From: Proteobacteria bacterium UBA2363 | Lineage (GTDB): Bacteria; Pseudomonadota; Gammaproteobacteria; Xanthomonadales; UBA2363 | Direction of reading: 5' to 3' | DNA length: 64,000 bases | NCBI GenBank assembly: GCA_002344355.1 | Contig: DDTN01000046.1 | Location: forward strand, 180,524 to 244,523 | Shown: positions 35,450 to 46,089 of the stretch, piece after piece | Layout: each line of letters opens with the position of its first letter | How positions within the stretch are numbered: the first letter of the stretch is position 1 | The notes under the pieces: model-generated | Database searches by the model: none | What the model was told of the DNA's origin: nothing | Seen by the model: only the letters and a program-made list of their open reading frames with translations | Made by a program: the position numbers and the translations under genes

Positions 35450-36652
35450 TCAGTCGGCCAGTTCTGCGAAGAAGTCCTGGATGCGCGCGAGGCCGTCGGC
35501 TAGCTGCGCGGTCGGGCAGGTGTAGCTGATCCGCAGCGCCCGCGGTTCGCCGAACGCGCTGCCGGGCACGCAGGCGACGCCCTTGGCCTCGAGCAGGGCC
35601 GCGCACAGGGCCACGTCGTCCCCGATCACGGTCTGGCCATGGCGGCGCCCGAACGCGCAGGAGACATCCGGGAACACGTAGAAGGCGCCCTGCGGCCGCG
35701 GGCAGGCGACCCCGGGGATCGCCGCCAGCGCCGCCAGCACCTGGTCGCGCTTGCCCTGGAACTCGGCGCACTTGGCGGCCGGGACGTCCTGTGGGCCGGA
35801 CAGCGCGGCGACCGCGGCGGCGGTGACGATCTCCGGGATGTTGGTGATGTGGTTGGAATTGAGCGTGGTGACCGCGGCCGCCACCTGCTCCGGGCCGGCC
35901 ATCAGGCCGACCCGCCAGCCGGGCATGCCGTAGGTCTTGGACAGCGAGTCGACGAAGATCACGCGCTCGCGCAGGCCGGGCACCGCCTGCACGAAGTTGT
36001 GGTAGCCGACGCCGTCGAACACCATGCGGTTGTAGATGTCGTCGGTGATCACCCAGGTGTCCGGATGGCGCTCGATCACCTTCGCCAGCGCTGCGACCTC
36101 GTCGCGGCTGTAGACCATGCCGGTGGGGTTGCTCGGGTTGTTGAACAGGAACACCCGGGGCTTCGCCGCCAGCGCCTCGTCGAGCTGCGCCGGGGTCAGC
36201 TTGTAGTCCTGCGCGGGCGGGCACGGCAGCAGCTGGACCCGGGCGCCGACGATCTCGGCGATGTCCATGTAGCTGGTCCAGTACGGCGTCGCGAAGGCGA
36301 TCGCGTCGCCCTCGTCGAGCAGCGCCTCGAACAGGTTGTAGAGCATGTGCTTGGCGCCCACCGCCACCGCGCAGTTGCCGCGCGCGTAGCCGCCGAGGCC
36401 GACCGCCGCCATGTGGGCGAGGAAGGCGTCGAGCAGGTCGTCGCGGCCGCGGTTGGAGCCGTACTGGCCGGAGTCGCTGTCCAGCGCCTTGCGGGCGGCC
36501 TCGTAGACGTGCGCGCCGGGCAGGAAGTTGGGGACGCCGATCGAGAAGTTGATGACGTCGCGGCCGGCGGCCTTGAGCGCCTTGGCCTTCTCGGCGACGA
36601 CCATGATGGCGCTGGGCTTGGCGCGGCCCACGCGCTGGGCGAGTTTCGGCAT
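35450..36652 (-). CDS. Class I aspartate aminotransferase family enzyme
   Basis: A 400-residue PLP enzyme, subgroup I-beta/gamma. Visible: INFSIGVPNF, NNPSNPTGMVY, ITDDIYNRMVFDG with the PLP-phenol Asp/Tyr pair, and the PLP Lys in VDSLSKTYGMPGWRVG. Arg in ALRISYTCP is the substrate carboxylate ligand. It most likely uses aspartate or a broad set of amino acids. The ATG at 36652 was chosen; the in-frame stretch upstream is low-complexity and includes an AT-rich TTTTAA likely to be the promoter region. Confidence 0.9.
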   Translation of the reverse strand: MPKLAQRVGRAKPSAIMVVAEKAKALKAAGRDVINFSIGVPNFLPGAHVYEAARKALDSDSGQYGSNRGRDDLLDAFLAHMAAVGLGGYARGNCAVAVGAKHMLYNLFEALLDEGDAIAFATPYWTSYMDIAEIVGARVQLLPCPPAQDYKLTPAQLDEALAAKPRVFLFNNPSNPTGMVYSRDEVAALAKVIERHPDTWVITDDIYNRMVFDGVGYHNFVQAVPGLRERVIFVDSLSKTYGMPGWRVGLMAGPEQVAAAVTTLNSNHITNIPEIVTAAAVAALSGPQDVPAAKCAEFQGKRDQVLAALAAIPGVACPRPQGAFYVFPDVSCAFGRRHGQTVIGDDVALCAALLEAKGVACVPGSAFGEPRALRISYTCPTAQLADGLARIQDFFAELAD

Positions 36653-36870
36653 GGCGGGTTCCGGTCGGGCGGGAAAGCCTGCGGATTTTAACACGCCGTC
36701 CGGCCCGGCCGACCCGGCGGTCGCCGGCGCGGGCTCGTTCCGGCGCAGCGCGCAGGCCGGCTGCCGGTGGCCGCCGGCGAGCGGCGCCGGCCGCCCTGCA
36801 GCGCCGCGCCGGGACACCGGTGCCGGAGGGCGCGACGATCGCCGCACCCCCGGCAGCCCGTGCCGGCGGC

Positions 36871-37380
36871 TCAGCCGCGGTCGAGCACCGCGTTCCACTC
36901 TGCGACGCGGGCCGCCTGGGCGGCGAGCAGGGCGTCGACCTCGCCCTCCACCTTCACCGACTCCAGGGTATCGCCCTGGCGGATCGCGTCGACCACCTTC
37001 TGGTCGTCGCCGTCGACCACGACGCCGAACACGGTGTGCTTGCCATCCAGCCAGGGCGTGGCGCCGTGGGTGATGAAGAACTGCGAGCCGTTGGTGCCCG
37101 GCCCGGCGTTGGCCATCGACAGCACGCCGGCGCGGTCATGGCGCAGTTCCGGCCGGCACTCGTCCTCGAAACGGTAGCCGGGGCCGCCGGTGCCGGTGCC
37201 GCGCGGGCAGCCGCCCTGGATCATGAAGTCGGCGATCACCCGGTGGAACGACAGGCCGTCGTAGAAGCCGCGGCGGGCCAGGTTGGCGAAGTTGGCCACG
37301 GTCACCGGCGCCTGGTCGGCGAACAGCCTCAGCCGGATCGGTCCGCGGCTGGTGGTCAGGGTGGCGGTGAGCTCGGACAT
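36871..37380 (-). CDS. Cyclophilin-type peptidyl-prolyl isomerase
   Basis: A 169-residue single-domain cyclophilin, cytoplasmic by lack of a signal. Motifs: FYDGLSFHRVIADFMIQGG with the catalytic Arg, GPGTNGSQFFITHG and FGVVVDGDD. Similar in length to PpiB. Starts divergently from typA, 144 bases apart. The ATG at 37380 begins the canonical ELTATLTTSRGPIRL strand. Confidence 0.93.
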   Translation of the reverse strand: MSELTATLTTSRGPIRLRLFADQAPVTVANFANLARRGFYDGLSFHRVIADFMIQGGCPRGTGTGGPGYRFEDECRPELRHDRAGVLSMANAGPGTNGSQFFITHGATPWLDGKHTVFGVVVDGDDQKVVDAIRQGDTLESVKVEGEVDALLAAQAARVAEWNAVLDRG

Positions 37381-37455
37381 GGGGACGGATCCTGTGGACG
37401 AAGGAAGGAAGCTGAACAGTATGCCGGAGCAGCCGCCACCCCCGCCATGTTGCAC

Positions 37456-37484
37456 TGCACAATCGGGCGCCGGACCGCTATACT
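37456..37484 (+). promoter_or_regulatory. Sigma70-type promoter of typA
   Basis: TGCACA (37456-37461, 4/6 to TTGACA), a 17-base spacer and TATACT (37479-37484, 5/6 to TATAAT). Predicted transcription start near 37491, about 34 bases before the typA ATG. The best-matching -10 in the divergent gap. Confidence 0.6.
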
Positions 37485-37524
37485 TCCCGGCTTTCCCGAA
37501 TCGCCGCCCGACGGCCGCCTCCCC

Positions 37525-39360
<1,836 letters not shown>

Positions 39361-39366
39361 GGCGGA

Positions 39367-39418
39367 CCCGGGCGACCCGCCCGGGCCGCGACACCGGCGC
39401 GGCGCCTCAGGCGCCGCG
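39367..39418. terminator. Two tandem hairpins between convergent typA and DAHP synthase genes
   Basis: First hairpin: CCCGGGCG (39367-39374), loop ACC, CGCCCGGG (39378-39385). Second: arms 39398-39406 and 39410-39418 with loop TCA, which is the stop codon of the minus-strand gene. Likely a bidirectional terminator region; no T-run. Confidence 0.5.
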
Positions 39419-40783
39419 CTTGCGGACGATCAGCATGGCCAGTTCCAGCGCCTGCTCGTAGTTGAGGCGCGGGTCGACGCTCGAGCGGTAGGCGCGCGCC
39501 AGGTCGGTCTCGGACAGGTCGCGGGCGCCGCCCATGCACTCGGTGACGTTGTCGCCGGTCAGCTCCAGGTGCACGCCGCCCAGCCGGGTACCGGCCTCGC
39601 CATGCAGGTCGAAGGCGGACTCCAGCTCCTTCCTGATGTTGTCGAAACGCCGGGTCTTGACGCCGTTGCCCAGGGTCTCGGTGTTGCCGTGCATGGGATC
39701 GCAGCTCCACAGCAGGCCACGGCCGGTGCCACGGACGGCGCGCAGCAACGGCGGCAGCCGGCTTTCGATGTGGGCGGCGCCCATCCGGTGGATCAGGGTC
39801 AGGCGCCCGGGTTCGTCGTCGGGATCGAGGACGTCGAGCAGGCGCAGCAGCGCGTCGGCGCCGGTCGACGGCCCGATCTTCACGGCGACCGGGTTGCGGA
39901 TGCCGCGCATGTACTCGACGTGGGCGCCGTCCAGGTCGGCGGTGCGCATGCCGATCCAGGGGAAGTGCGTGCCCAGGTTGAACCAGCCCCACTGCCTGGG
40001 CACCTCGCGCGTCAAGGCCTGCTCGTAGTGCAGCAGCAGGGCTTCGTGGGAGGTGTAGAACTCGGCGCGGTTCAGGCTGCCGATCGACTCGCCGACCAGG
40101 GTCTCCATGAAGCGCACCGAGCGGCCGATGCTCTCCACCAGGCGGTGGTACTCCGCCTCCAGCGGCGAATGCCTCACCCAGCTGAGGTCCCAGTACTCGG
40201 GATGGTGGAGGTCGGCGAAGCCGCCGTCGATCAGGGCGCGCACGAAATTGATGGTCAGGGCCGAGCGGGCGTGGCCCTCGACCATGCGCGCCGGGTCCGG
40301 CGTCCGGCTGGCGGCGTCGAAGGCGACGTCGTTGACCAGGTCGCCGCGGTAGCTGGGCAGGACGACGCCGTCGCGGACCTCGGTGTCGGTCGAGCGCGGC
40401 TTGGCGTACTGGCCGGCGAAGCGGCCGACGCGCACGACCGGCAACTGCAGGCCGTGCACCAGCACCAGGCTCATCTGCAGCAGCACCTTGAGGCGGTCGG
40501 CGATGATGTCGGACCGGCAGTCCGCGAAGTTCTCGGCGCAGTCGCCGCCCTGCAGCAGGAAGCGGCGCCCGGCGGCGGCCTCGGCGATCTGCTGCTTGAG
40601 CGCCAGGATCTCCCACGAGGTGACCAGCGGCGGCAGGGCGCGCAGCTGCGCCAGTGCGTGCTCGAGGGCGCGGCCGTCCGGATAGGTCGGCTGCTGGCTT
40701 GCCGGGCGCCCGGTCCAGGAATCCGGGCGCCAGCCCGGGGCCGGCCGGACGGCGGCGACGGGGCTGCTGTGGCTCTTGCTCAT
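39407..40783 (-). CDS. Class II (plant-type) DAHP synthase
   Basis: First step of the shikimate pathway: PEP plus erythrose 4-phosphate to DAHP. The 458-residue protein belongs to the class II family: start WRPDSWTGRPASQQPTYPD, LLQGGDCAENFAD with the metal Cys, RVGRFAGQYAKPRS, WIGMRTADLDGAHVEY, IGPST, LLWSCDPMHGNTE and GGVHLELTGDNVTECMGG. Class II enzymes occur in Xanthomonas-like bacteria and actinobacteria. Feedback-control sites are not evident. Confidence 0.95.
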   Translation of the reverse strand: MSKSHSSPVAAVRPAPGWRPDSWTGRPASQQPTYPDGRALEHALAQLRALPPLVTSWEILALKQQIAEAAAGRRFLLQGGDCAENFADCRSDIIADRLKVLLQMSLVLVHGLQLPVVRVGRFAGQYAKPRSTDTEVRDGVVLPSYRGDLVNDVAFDAASRTPDPARMVEGHARSALTINFVRALIDGGFADLHHPEYWDLSWVRHSPLEAEYHRLVESIGRSVRFMETLVGESIGSLNRAEFYTSHEALLLHYEQALTREVPRQWGWFNLGTHFPWIGMRTADLDGAHVEYMRGIRNPVAVKIGPSTGADALLRLLDVLDPDDEPGRLTLIHRMGAAHIESRLPPLLRAVRGTGRGLLWSCDPMHGNTETLGNGVKTRRFDNIRKELESAFDLHGEAGTRLGGVHLELTGDNVTECMGGARDLSETDLARAYRSSVDPRLNYEQALELAMLIVRKRGA

Positions 40784-40907
40784 CGGCGGGATCGTTCCGT
40801 GCTGCTGCGCACCATCATGCCATAGCGCCCGGGCACGGTGGCATCGCCGCGGCGGTCCGCCGGGCGATTCCCGGTCCGGGCGCCGCCCGGTGCGCCGCGC
40901 CGCCGGT

Positions 40908-41408
40908 TCAGGCGGCGCGCCTGCGCGCCAGCAACGGCAACGCCAGCGCCCAGGCCAGCAGGCAGATGAAGCTGATCAGGGTCCAGGCGGGCATCGACAG
41001 GCCCAGGAAGGTCCAGTCGACCTCGGCGCATTCGCCCGAACCGCTGAAGACCATGCGCAGGGTCTGCGCCAGCGGGAAGGCCTCGAGCATGTAGTCGAGG
41101 CCCGGTCCGCAGGCCGGCACCTGGTCGGCCGGCAGCGACTGCAGCCAGACGTGGCGGCCGGCGACACCGGCGCCGATCGCCGCAGCCAGCGCCGCCAGGC
41201 CGGCGTAGACCCAGCGGCCGCGCGCCACCGGGCCGTGCAGCGCGGCGACCAGCAGCACCACGCCGGTGGCGATCACCGCCACGCGCTGGAAGATGCACAG
41301 CGGGCACGGCTCCAGCCCCAGGCCGTGCTGCGCGTACAACGCATAGGCGATCAGGCCGACGCAGGCGAAAAATCCGAGCAGCGCCAACTGGCGGAATCCG
41401 GGATTCAT
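40908..41408 (-). CDS. dsbB: Disulfide bond formation protein B
   Basis: Inner-membrane quinone reductase that re-oxidises DsbA. The 166-residue protein has four transmembrane helices, the first cysteine pair CPLC (Cys35, Cys38) after helix 1 and the second pair Cys100 and Cys127 in the periplasmic loop. Lies downstream of the rplQ terminator on the same strand, so read-through from the ribosomal operon is possible but not needed. Confidence 0.93.
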   Translation of the reverse strand: MNPGFRQLALLGFFACVGLIAYALYAQHGLGLEPCPLCIFQRVAVIATGVVLLVAALHGPVARGRWVYAGLAALAAAIGAGVAGRHVWLQSLPADQVPACGPGLDYMLEAFPLAQTLRMVFSGSGECAEVDWTFLGLSMPAWTLISFICLLAWALALPLLARRRAA

Positions 41409-41458
41409 GGGCGGTCTTCCTCAGGGATACGACGGGGAACGGCTCTCGGATACGCAAA

Positions 41459-41485
41459 GGGCCCGGACGGTTCCCCGCCGGGCCC
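41459..41485 (-). terminator. Rho-independent-like terminator after rplQ
   Basis: Arms GGGCCCGG (41459-41466) and CCGGGCCC (41478-41485), loop of 11 bases, followed on the minus strand by TTT. It ends the long S10-spc-alpha transcript, 24 bases after the rplQ stop. Only a short T-run. Confidence 0.65.
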
Positions 41486-41508
41486 TCGCATCCCGAGCGC
41501 CTGATGGC

Positions 41509-41901
41509 TCAGGCGGCGTCGGACTGCTCCCCGGCGTCGGCCTGCGGGCGGTCGACCAGCTCGACATAGGCCATCGGCGCGTTGTCGCCGGCCCGGAAGC
41601 CGCACTTGAGGATGCGCAGGTAGCCACCGGGGCGCTCGCGATAGCGCGGGCCCAGCTCGACGAACAGCCGGCCCACGGCGACGTCGTCGCGCAGGCGGGC
41701 GAACGCCAGGCGGCGGTTGGCGACGCCGTCGGTCTTGGCCAGGGTGATCAGCGGCTCCGCGACCCGGCGCAGTTCCTTGGCCTTGGGCAGCGTGGTCTTG
41801 ATGATCTCGTGGCGGAACAGGCTTGCGGCCATGTTGCGGAACATGGCTTCACGGTGGGCGCTGGTGCGGTTGAGCTTGCGCCCGGCTTTGCGGTGACGCA
41901 T
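41509..41901 (-). CDS. rplQ: 50S ribosomal protein L17
   Basis: Last gene of the alpha operon; L17 lines the peptide exit side of the 50S subunit. 130 residues, start MRHRKAGRKLNRTSAHREAM with the typical N-terminal signature and MAASLFRHEIIKTT. The C-terminal tail (DRPQADAGEQSDAA) is acidic and variable, as usual. ATG at 41901 is the only start that gives the family N-terminus; the upstream extension is non-native. Confidence 0.97.
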   Translation of the reverse strand: MRHRKAGRKLNRTSAHREAMFRNMAASLFRHEIIKTTLPKAKELRRVAEPLITLAKTDGVANRRLAFARLRDDVAVGRLFVELGPRYRERPGGYLRILKCGFRAGDNAPMAYVELVDRPQADAGEQSDAA

Positions 41902-42040
41902 GACGGCGATTCCTGCTTGTGGACGTCCTGTCCGGATCAGCCGGCCGATCCTGGCCGGTACCAATACGAGGGTTGTTATGGGTCGCCGACCTCGCCGGTC
42001 CGCTAGCGGTCCGGCCGGTGGCGCCTGGTTTCTTGGTGTA

Positions 42041-43036
42041 TCAGCCGGCCATCATGCCGGAGCCGAGCCCCGACGGCGGCCAGTTCTCGAGCTTCATGCC
42101 CAGCGACAGCCCGTGGGCCGCCAGTACGTCCTTGATCTCGGTGAGCGACTTCTTGCCCAGGTTCGGGGTCTTGAGCAGCTCGACCTCGGAACGCTGGATC
42201 AGATCGCCGATGTAGTAGATGCTCTCGGCCTTCAGGCAGTTGGCCGAACGCACGGTCAGCTCCAGGTCGTCGATCGGGCGCAGCAGCATCGGATCGAAGC
42301 CGGCGGTCTCGGCACGCGACTTCTCCGGCTCGATCCGCGAGAAGTCCCCGAACACGGAGATCTGCTCGGCGAGGATGCCGGCGGCCTGGCGGACCGCGTC
42401 CTCGGCCTCGACGGTGCCGTTGGTCTCGACGTCCAGCACCAGGCGGTCGAGGTCGGTGCGCTGCTCGACGCGCGCCGCGTCGACTTCGTAGGCGACCCGG
42501 CGAACCGGGCAGAACGAGGCGTCGAGCTGCAGCTTGCCGATCGGGCGCGGCTCGTCGCCGGCCAGGCGCACGGTGGCCGGCTGGTAGCCCATGCCGCGGC
42601 TGACCTTCAGCCGCATGGTGAACTCGATGTCCTTGGTCAGATGGGCGATGACGTGGTCGCGGTTGACCACCTCGACGCTGGCATCGCCCTGGATGTCGCC
42701 GGCGGTGATCACGCCCTTGCCCTTGCGCGACAGCTGGACCATGGTCTCGTCGCGCCCGTTCAGGCGGATCGCCACGTCCTTGAGGTTCAGCAGGACGTCC
42801 AGGACGTCCTCCTGCAGGCCCTCGACGGTGGTGTACTCGTGGAGCACGCCGTCGATCTCCGCCTCGACGATCGCCGCGCCCGGGATCGACGAGAGCAGGA
42901 CACGACGCAGCGCGTTGCCGAGGGTGTGGCCGAAACCGCGCTCGAGCGGCTCCACCACGACCTTGGCGCGGTGCGCGCTGAGCTTTTCCACGGTTACGCC
43001 GCGCGGACGCAGCACGCTGATGGGAGCGCTTGCCAT
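42041..43036 (-). CDS. rpoA: RNA polymerase alpha subunit
   Basis: 331 residues. Alpha-NTD (about 1-235) with VVEPLERGFGHTLGNALRRVLLSSIPG for dimer assembly and beta/beta' contacts; alpha-CTD (about 250-320) with DLELTVRSANCLKAESIYYIGDLIQRSEVELLKTPNLGKKSLTEIK for UP-element and activator contacts. Lies 20 bases after rpsD; a 139-base gap separates it from rplQ. Confidence 0.98.
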   Translation of the reverse strand: MASAPISVLRPRGVTVEKLSAHRAKVVVEPLERGFGHTLGNALRRVLLSSIPGAAIVEAEIDGVLHEYTTVEGLQEDVLDVLLNLKDVAIRLNGRDETMVQLSRKGKGVITAGDIQGDASVEVVNRDHVIAHLTKDIEFTMRLKVSRGMGYQPATVRLAGDEPRPIGKLQLDASFCPVRRVAYEVDAARVEQRTDLDRLVLDVETNGTVEAEDAVRQAAGILAEQISVFGDFSRIEPEKSRAETAGFDPMLLRPIDDLELTVRSANCLKAESIYYIGDLIQRSEVELLKTPNLGKKSLTEIKDVLAAHGLSLGMKLENWPPSGLGSGMMAG

Positions 43037-43056
43037 TCAGGCTTTCTCCGGATTGC

Positions 43057-43686
43057 TTACTTGGAATACAACTCGATGATGAGGCTTTCGTTGATGTCGG
43101 CCGGCAGGTCCGAGCGCTCCGGGAGCGCCTTGAAGACACCGGCCATCTTCTTCGAATCGACCTCGATCCAGCCCGGCACCAGGTCCATCTGCTCGGCCAC
43201 GGTGAGGGCCTCCTGGACGCGGAGCTGGCCCTTGGCGCGCTCATGGATGGCGATCTCGTCGCCCGGACGGACCGCGTAGGACGGCAGGTTGACGCTGCGG
43301 CCGTTGACCATGACCGCCTTGTGCGACACCAGCTGGCGGGCCTGCGCGCGGGTCACCGCGAAGCCCATCCGGTAGACGACGTTGTCGAGCCGGGTCTCCA
43401 GCATCTGCAGCAGGTTCTCGCCGGTGTTGCCCTTGCGGGTCGACGCCTTGGCGTAGTAGTTGCGGAACTGGCGCTCCAGCAGGCCGTAGATGCGCTTGAC
43501 CTTCTGCTTCTCGCGCAGCTGCACCGCGTAGTCGGAGAGCTTGCCGCGCTTGGCTACGGCGCCGTGCTGTCCGGGCTTCTGCTCGAACTTGCACTTCGAC
43601 TCGATGCCGCGGGCGGGGCTCTTGAGGCTGAGGTCGGCGCCTTCGCGGCGGGCCAGCTTGCAGGTGGGACCGATGTAACGTGCCAT
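43057..43686 (-). CDS. rpsD: 30S ribosomal protein S4
   Basis: 209 residues; primary 16S rRNA binder and, in E. coli, the repressor of alpha operon translation. Visible: MARYIGPTCKLARREGADL, KPGQHG, and the S4 RNA-binding domain (TRLDNVVYRMGFAVTRAQARQLVSHKAV). The four-Cys zinc motif of some S4 proteins is absent (only Cys9 in the N-terminus plus Cys32). Preceded by a 78-base gap after rpsK. Confidence 0.98.
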   Translation of the reverse strand: MARYIGPTCKLARREGADLSLKSPARGIESKCKFEQKPGQHGAVAKRGKLSDYAVQLREKQKVKRIYGLLERQFRNYYAKASTRKGNTGENLLQMLETRLDNVVYRMGFAVTRAQARQLVSHKAVMVNGRSVNLPSYAVRPGDEIAIHERAKGQLRVQEALTVAEQMDLVPGWIEVDSKKMAGVFKALPERSDLPADINESLIIELYSK

Positions 43687-43764
43687 GTGCTCTTTCCAGT
43701 GGTCCGGCCATCGTCGGCCGGTTTCTTGATCCAGGCGATCAGGAGGATCGCAACAACCCGTGCC

Positions 43765-44160
43765 TCAGACCCGGCGACGCTTCGGCGGCCGGCAGCCGTT
43801 GTGCGGGATCGGGGTGATGTCGGTGATGCTGGTGACCTTGATGCCCAGAGCGTTCAGCGAACGGACCGACGACTCGCGACCCGGGCCGGGGCCCTTGACC
43901 CGGACCTCGACGTTCTTGACGCCGTAGTCGAGGGCGACGCGGCCGGCCTTCTCGGCCGCCACCTGCGCCGCGAACGGGGTCGACTTGCGGGAGCCGCGGA
44001 AACCGGCGCCACCCGAGGTCGCCCACGACAGGGCGTTGCCCTGGCGGTCGGTGATCGTGATGATCGTGTTGTTGAACGAGGCCTGGACATGGACGATGCC
44101 GTCCGTGACCACGCGCTTGATCTTCTTCTTGCCCTTGCTGGCGGCAGCCGGCTTGCTCAT
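43765..44160 (-). CDS. rpsK: 30S ribosomal protein S11
   Basis: 131 residues of the 30S platform protein. Core motifs GIVHVQASFNNTIITITDRQG, SAGG-type ATSGGAGFRGSRKSTPFAAQ and TSITDITPIPHNGCRPPKRRRV at the basic C-terminus. Follows rpsM by 12 bases, consistent with co-translation. Confidence 0.98.
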   Translation of the reverse strand: MSKPAAASKGKKKIKRVVTDGIVHVQASFNNTIITITDRQGNALSWATSGGAGFRGSRKSTPFAAQVAAEKAGRVALDYGVKNVEVRVKGPGPGRESSVRSLNALGIKVTSITDITPIPHNGCRPPKRRRV

Positions 44161-44172
44161 GTGCAGCGGTCC

Positions 44173-44529
44173 TTACTTCTTGATCGGACGACGCGGACCC
44201 TTGCGGGTGCGTGCGTTGGTGCGGGTGCGCTGGCCGCGGGTCGGCAGGCCCTTTCGGTGGCGAAGGCCACGGTAGGTGCCCAGGTCGATCAGGCGCTTGA
44301 TGCTCATCGCGTTCTCTCGGCGCAGGTCGCCTTCGACGGCGAACTTGCCGACTTCCGAACGCAGGCTTTCAACCTGCGCCTCGGTGAGGTCGCGGATCTT
44401 GGTGCTGGAGACCACGCCGGCGCTGTCGCAGATCTTGCGTGCGCGGGAACGGCCGATGCCGAAAATGCTGGTGAGGCCGATCCAGACATGCTTCTGGACC
44501 GGAAGGTTTACGCCTGCGATGCGCGCCAT
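44173..44529 (-). CDS. rpsM: 30S ribosomal protein S13
   Basis: 118 residues; contacts the P-site tRNA and bridges to the 50S. Signature MARIAGVNLPVQKHVWIGLTSIFGIGRSRA and the C-terminal RGLRHRKGLPTRGQRTRTNARTRKG. First gene of the alpha operon here, with its own promoter behind secY and GGAGA ten bases before the ATG. rpmJ, usually just upstream, is absent. Confidence 0.98.
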   Translation of the reverse strand: MARIAGVNLPVQKHVWIGLTSIFGIGRSRARKICDSAGVVSSTKIRDLTEAQVESLRSEVGKFAVEGDLRRENAMSIKRLIDLGTYRGLRHRKGLPTRGQRTRTNARTRKGPRRPIKK

Positions 44530-44570
44530 CTGATGCGTCTCCGAACTAACTACTGCGCAGTGAACCGGAA

Positions 44571-44600
44571 ATTATAGTAAAAACGTGCCCTGGAACTCAA
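44571..44600 (-). promoter_or_regulatory. Alpha operon promoter (perfect TATAAT)
   Basis: Minus strand: TTGAGT (44600-44595, 4/6 to TTGACA), 18-base spacer, TATAAT (44576-44571, 6/6). The -35 starts only four bases after the secY stop codon. Predicted start near 44563, giving a leader of about 34 bases before rpsM. This lets rpsM-rpsK-rpsD-rpoA-rplQ be transcribed apart from the spc operon. Confidence 0.75.
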
Positions 44601-44604
44601 GTCC

Positions 44605-45969
44605 CTACCGCCGGACCAGGCCGGAACGGCCCGAACCCTTCAGGTTGGCCTTCTTGAGCAGGCTTTCGTACTGGTGGGACATGAGGTGGGCCTGGATCTG
44701 GGCGGTGAAGTCCATGACCACGACCACGACGATCAGCAGCGAGGTGCCGCCGAAGTAGAACGGCACGTTCCAGCCCGACCGCATGAACTCGGGGAGCAGG
44801 CAGACCGCGACCAGGTAGGCGGCGCCGGCGGCGGTAAGCCGCGTCAGCACGCCGTCGATGTAGTCGGCGGTCGCCTTGCCCGGGCGGATGCCGGGGATCA
44901 GGGCGCCCGACTTCTTCAGGTTGTCGGCCGTCTCCTGGCTGTTGAAGACGATCGCCGTGTAGAAGAAGGCGAATCCGGCGATCAGGGCGCCGTAGAGCAG
45001 CAGGTACAGCGGCTCGCCCGGCGACAGCGCCTGGGTGATCGACTGCAGGACCCGGGTGCCGGTGCCCGACCCGGTGCCGAACCAGGAGGCGGCGGTGGCC
45101 GGGAACAGGATGATGCTGGACGCGAAGATCGCCGGGATCACGCCGGCCATGTTCAGCTTCAGCGGCAGGTGCGAAGTCTGGTTCATGTAGGCGTTGCGGC
45201 CGCCCTGCTTGCGGGCGTAGTTCACCGGGATGCGGCGCTGGGCGCGCTCCATGAACACCACGAACAGGGTCACGGCCAGCACGATGACCAGCACGAAGAT
45301 CACGGTCAGCGGGCTGAGGTCGCCGTTGCGCGCCAGCTCGAGGGTCGCGGCGATCGCCGACGGCAGGCCGGCCACGATGCCCGCGAAGATGATCAGGGAG
45401 ATGCCGTTGCCGACGCCGCGCTCGGTGATCTGCTCGCCCAGCCACATCAGGAACATGGTGCCGGCGGTCAGGCCGACCACGGCGCTGAACACGAATCCGA
45501 AGCCCGGGTTGATGACCACCGGCAGGCCACCGCCCAGGGTCTGGTTCTGCAGCGCGACCGCGACGCCCATGGCCTGGAACACGGCCAGGGCGACGGTGCC
45601 GTAGCGGGTGTACTGGGTCAGCTTGCGGCGACCGGCCTCGCCTTCCTTCTTGATCGCCTGCAGGCTGGGCAGGACCGCCGACAGCAGCTGCACGATGATC
45701 GAGGCGGAGATGTAGGGAATGATGCCGATCGCGAAGATCGAGAACCGTTCGAGGGCGCCACCGGAGAACATGTTGAACATGTCGACGATGGTGCCGCTCT
45801 GCTGGTCCATGAACTCGGCCATGGCGCCGGGGTTGACGCCGGGGACCGGGATGAACGTGCCCAGGCGGTAGACGATCAGCGCGCCGACCACGAACAGCAG
45901 GCGCTGCCGCAGCTCGGTCAGCTTGCCGAACCCGCCCATCGCTCCAGCATTTGGTGTCTTCAGTGCCAC
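44605..45969 (-). CDS. secY: Protein translocase subunit SecY
   Basis: 454-residue, ten-helix core of the Sec channel. Visible: RLGTFIPVPGVNP, the plug/helix 2 region VDMFNMFSGGALERFSIFAIGIIPYISASI, and cytoplasmic loops GEAGRRKLTQYTRYGT and RGVGNGISLIIFAGI. Ends the spc operon, 120 bases after rplO. Stop TAG. secE is not in the window. Confidence 0.97.
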   Translation of the reverse strand: MALKTPNAGAMGGFGKLTELRQRLLFVVGALIVYRLGTFIPVPGVNPGAMAEFMDQQSGTIVDMFNMFSGGALERFSIFAIGIIPYISASIIVQLLSAVLPSLQAIKKEGEAGRRKLTQYTRYGTVALAVFQAMGVAVALQNQTLGGGLPVVINPGFGFVFSAVVGLTAGTMFLMWLGEQITERGVGNGISLIIFAGIVAGLPSAIAATLELARNGDLSPLTVIFVLVIVLAVTLFVVFMERAQRRIPVNYARKQGGRNAYMNQTSHLPLKLNMAGVIPAIFASSIILFPATAASWFGTGSGTGTRVLQSITQALSPGEPLYLLLYGALIAGFAFFYTAIVFNSQETADNLKKSGALIPGIRPGKATADYIDGVLTRLTAAGAAYLVAVCLLPEFMRSGWNVPFYFGGTSLLIVVVVVMDFTAQIQAHLMSHQYESLLKKANLKGSGRSGLVRR

Positions 45970-46089
45970 GTTAAGTCCCTAAGCTTTGAGATCGTCCGTG
46001 ACCCAGGGGACCGGCCGCCATGGCCAGCCCCCGGATTGCGCGGGATCATCCCTGATCGGAGTTCCGGCCGGTCCCGGCCGGTCCTGCCA

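Noticed and set aside
44530..44604. A possible rpmJ (L36) between secY and rpsM
   Set aside because: The gap is 75 bases, shorter than the about 38 codons needed, and holds a promoter instead.
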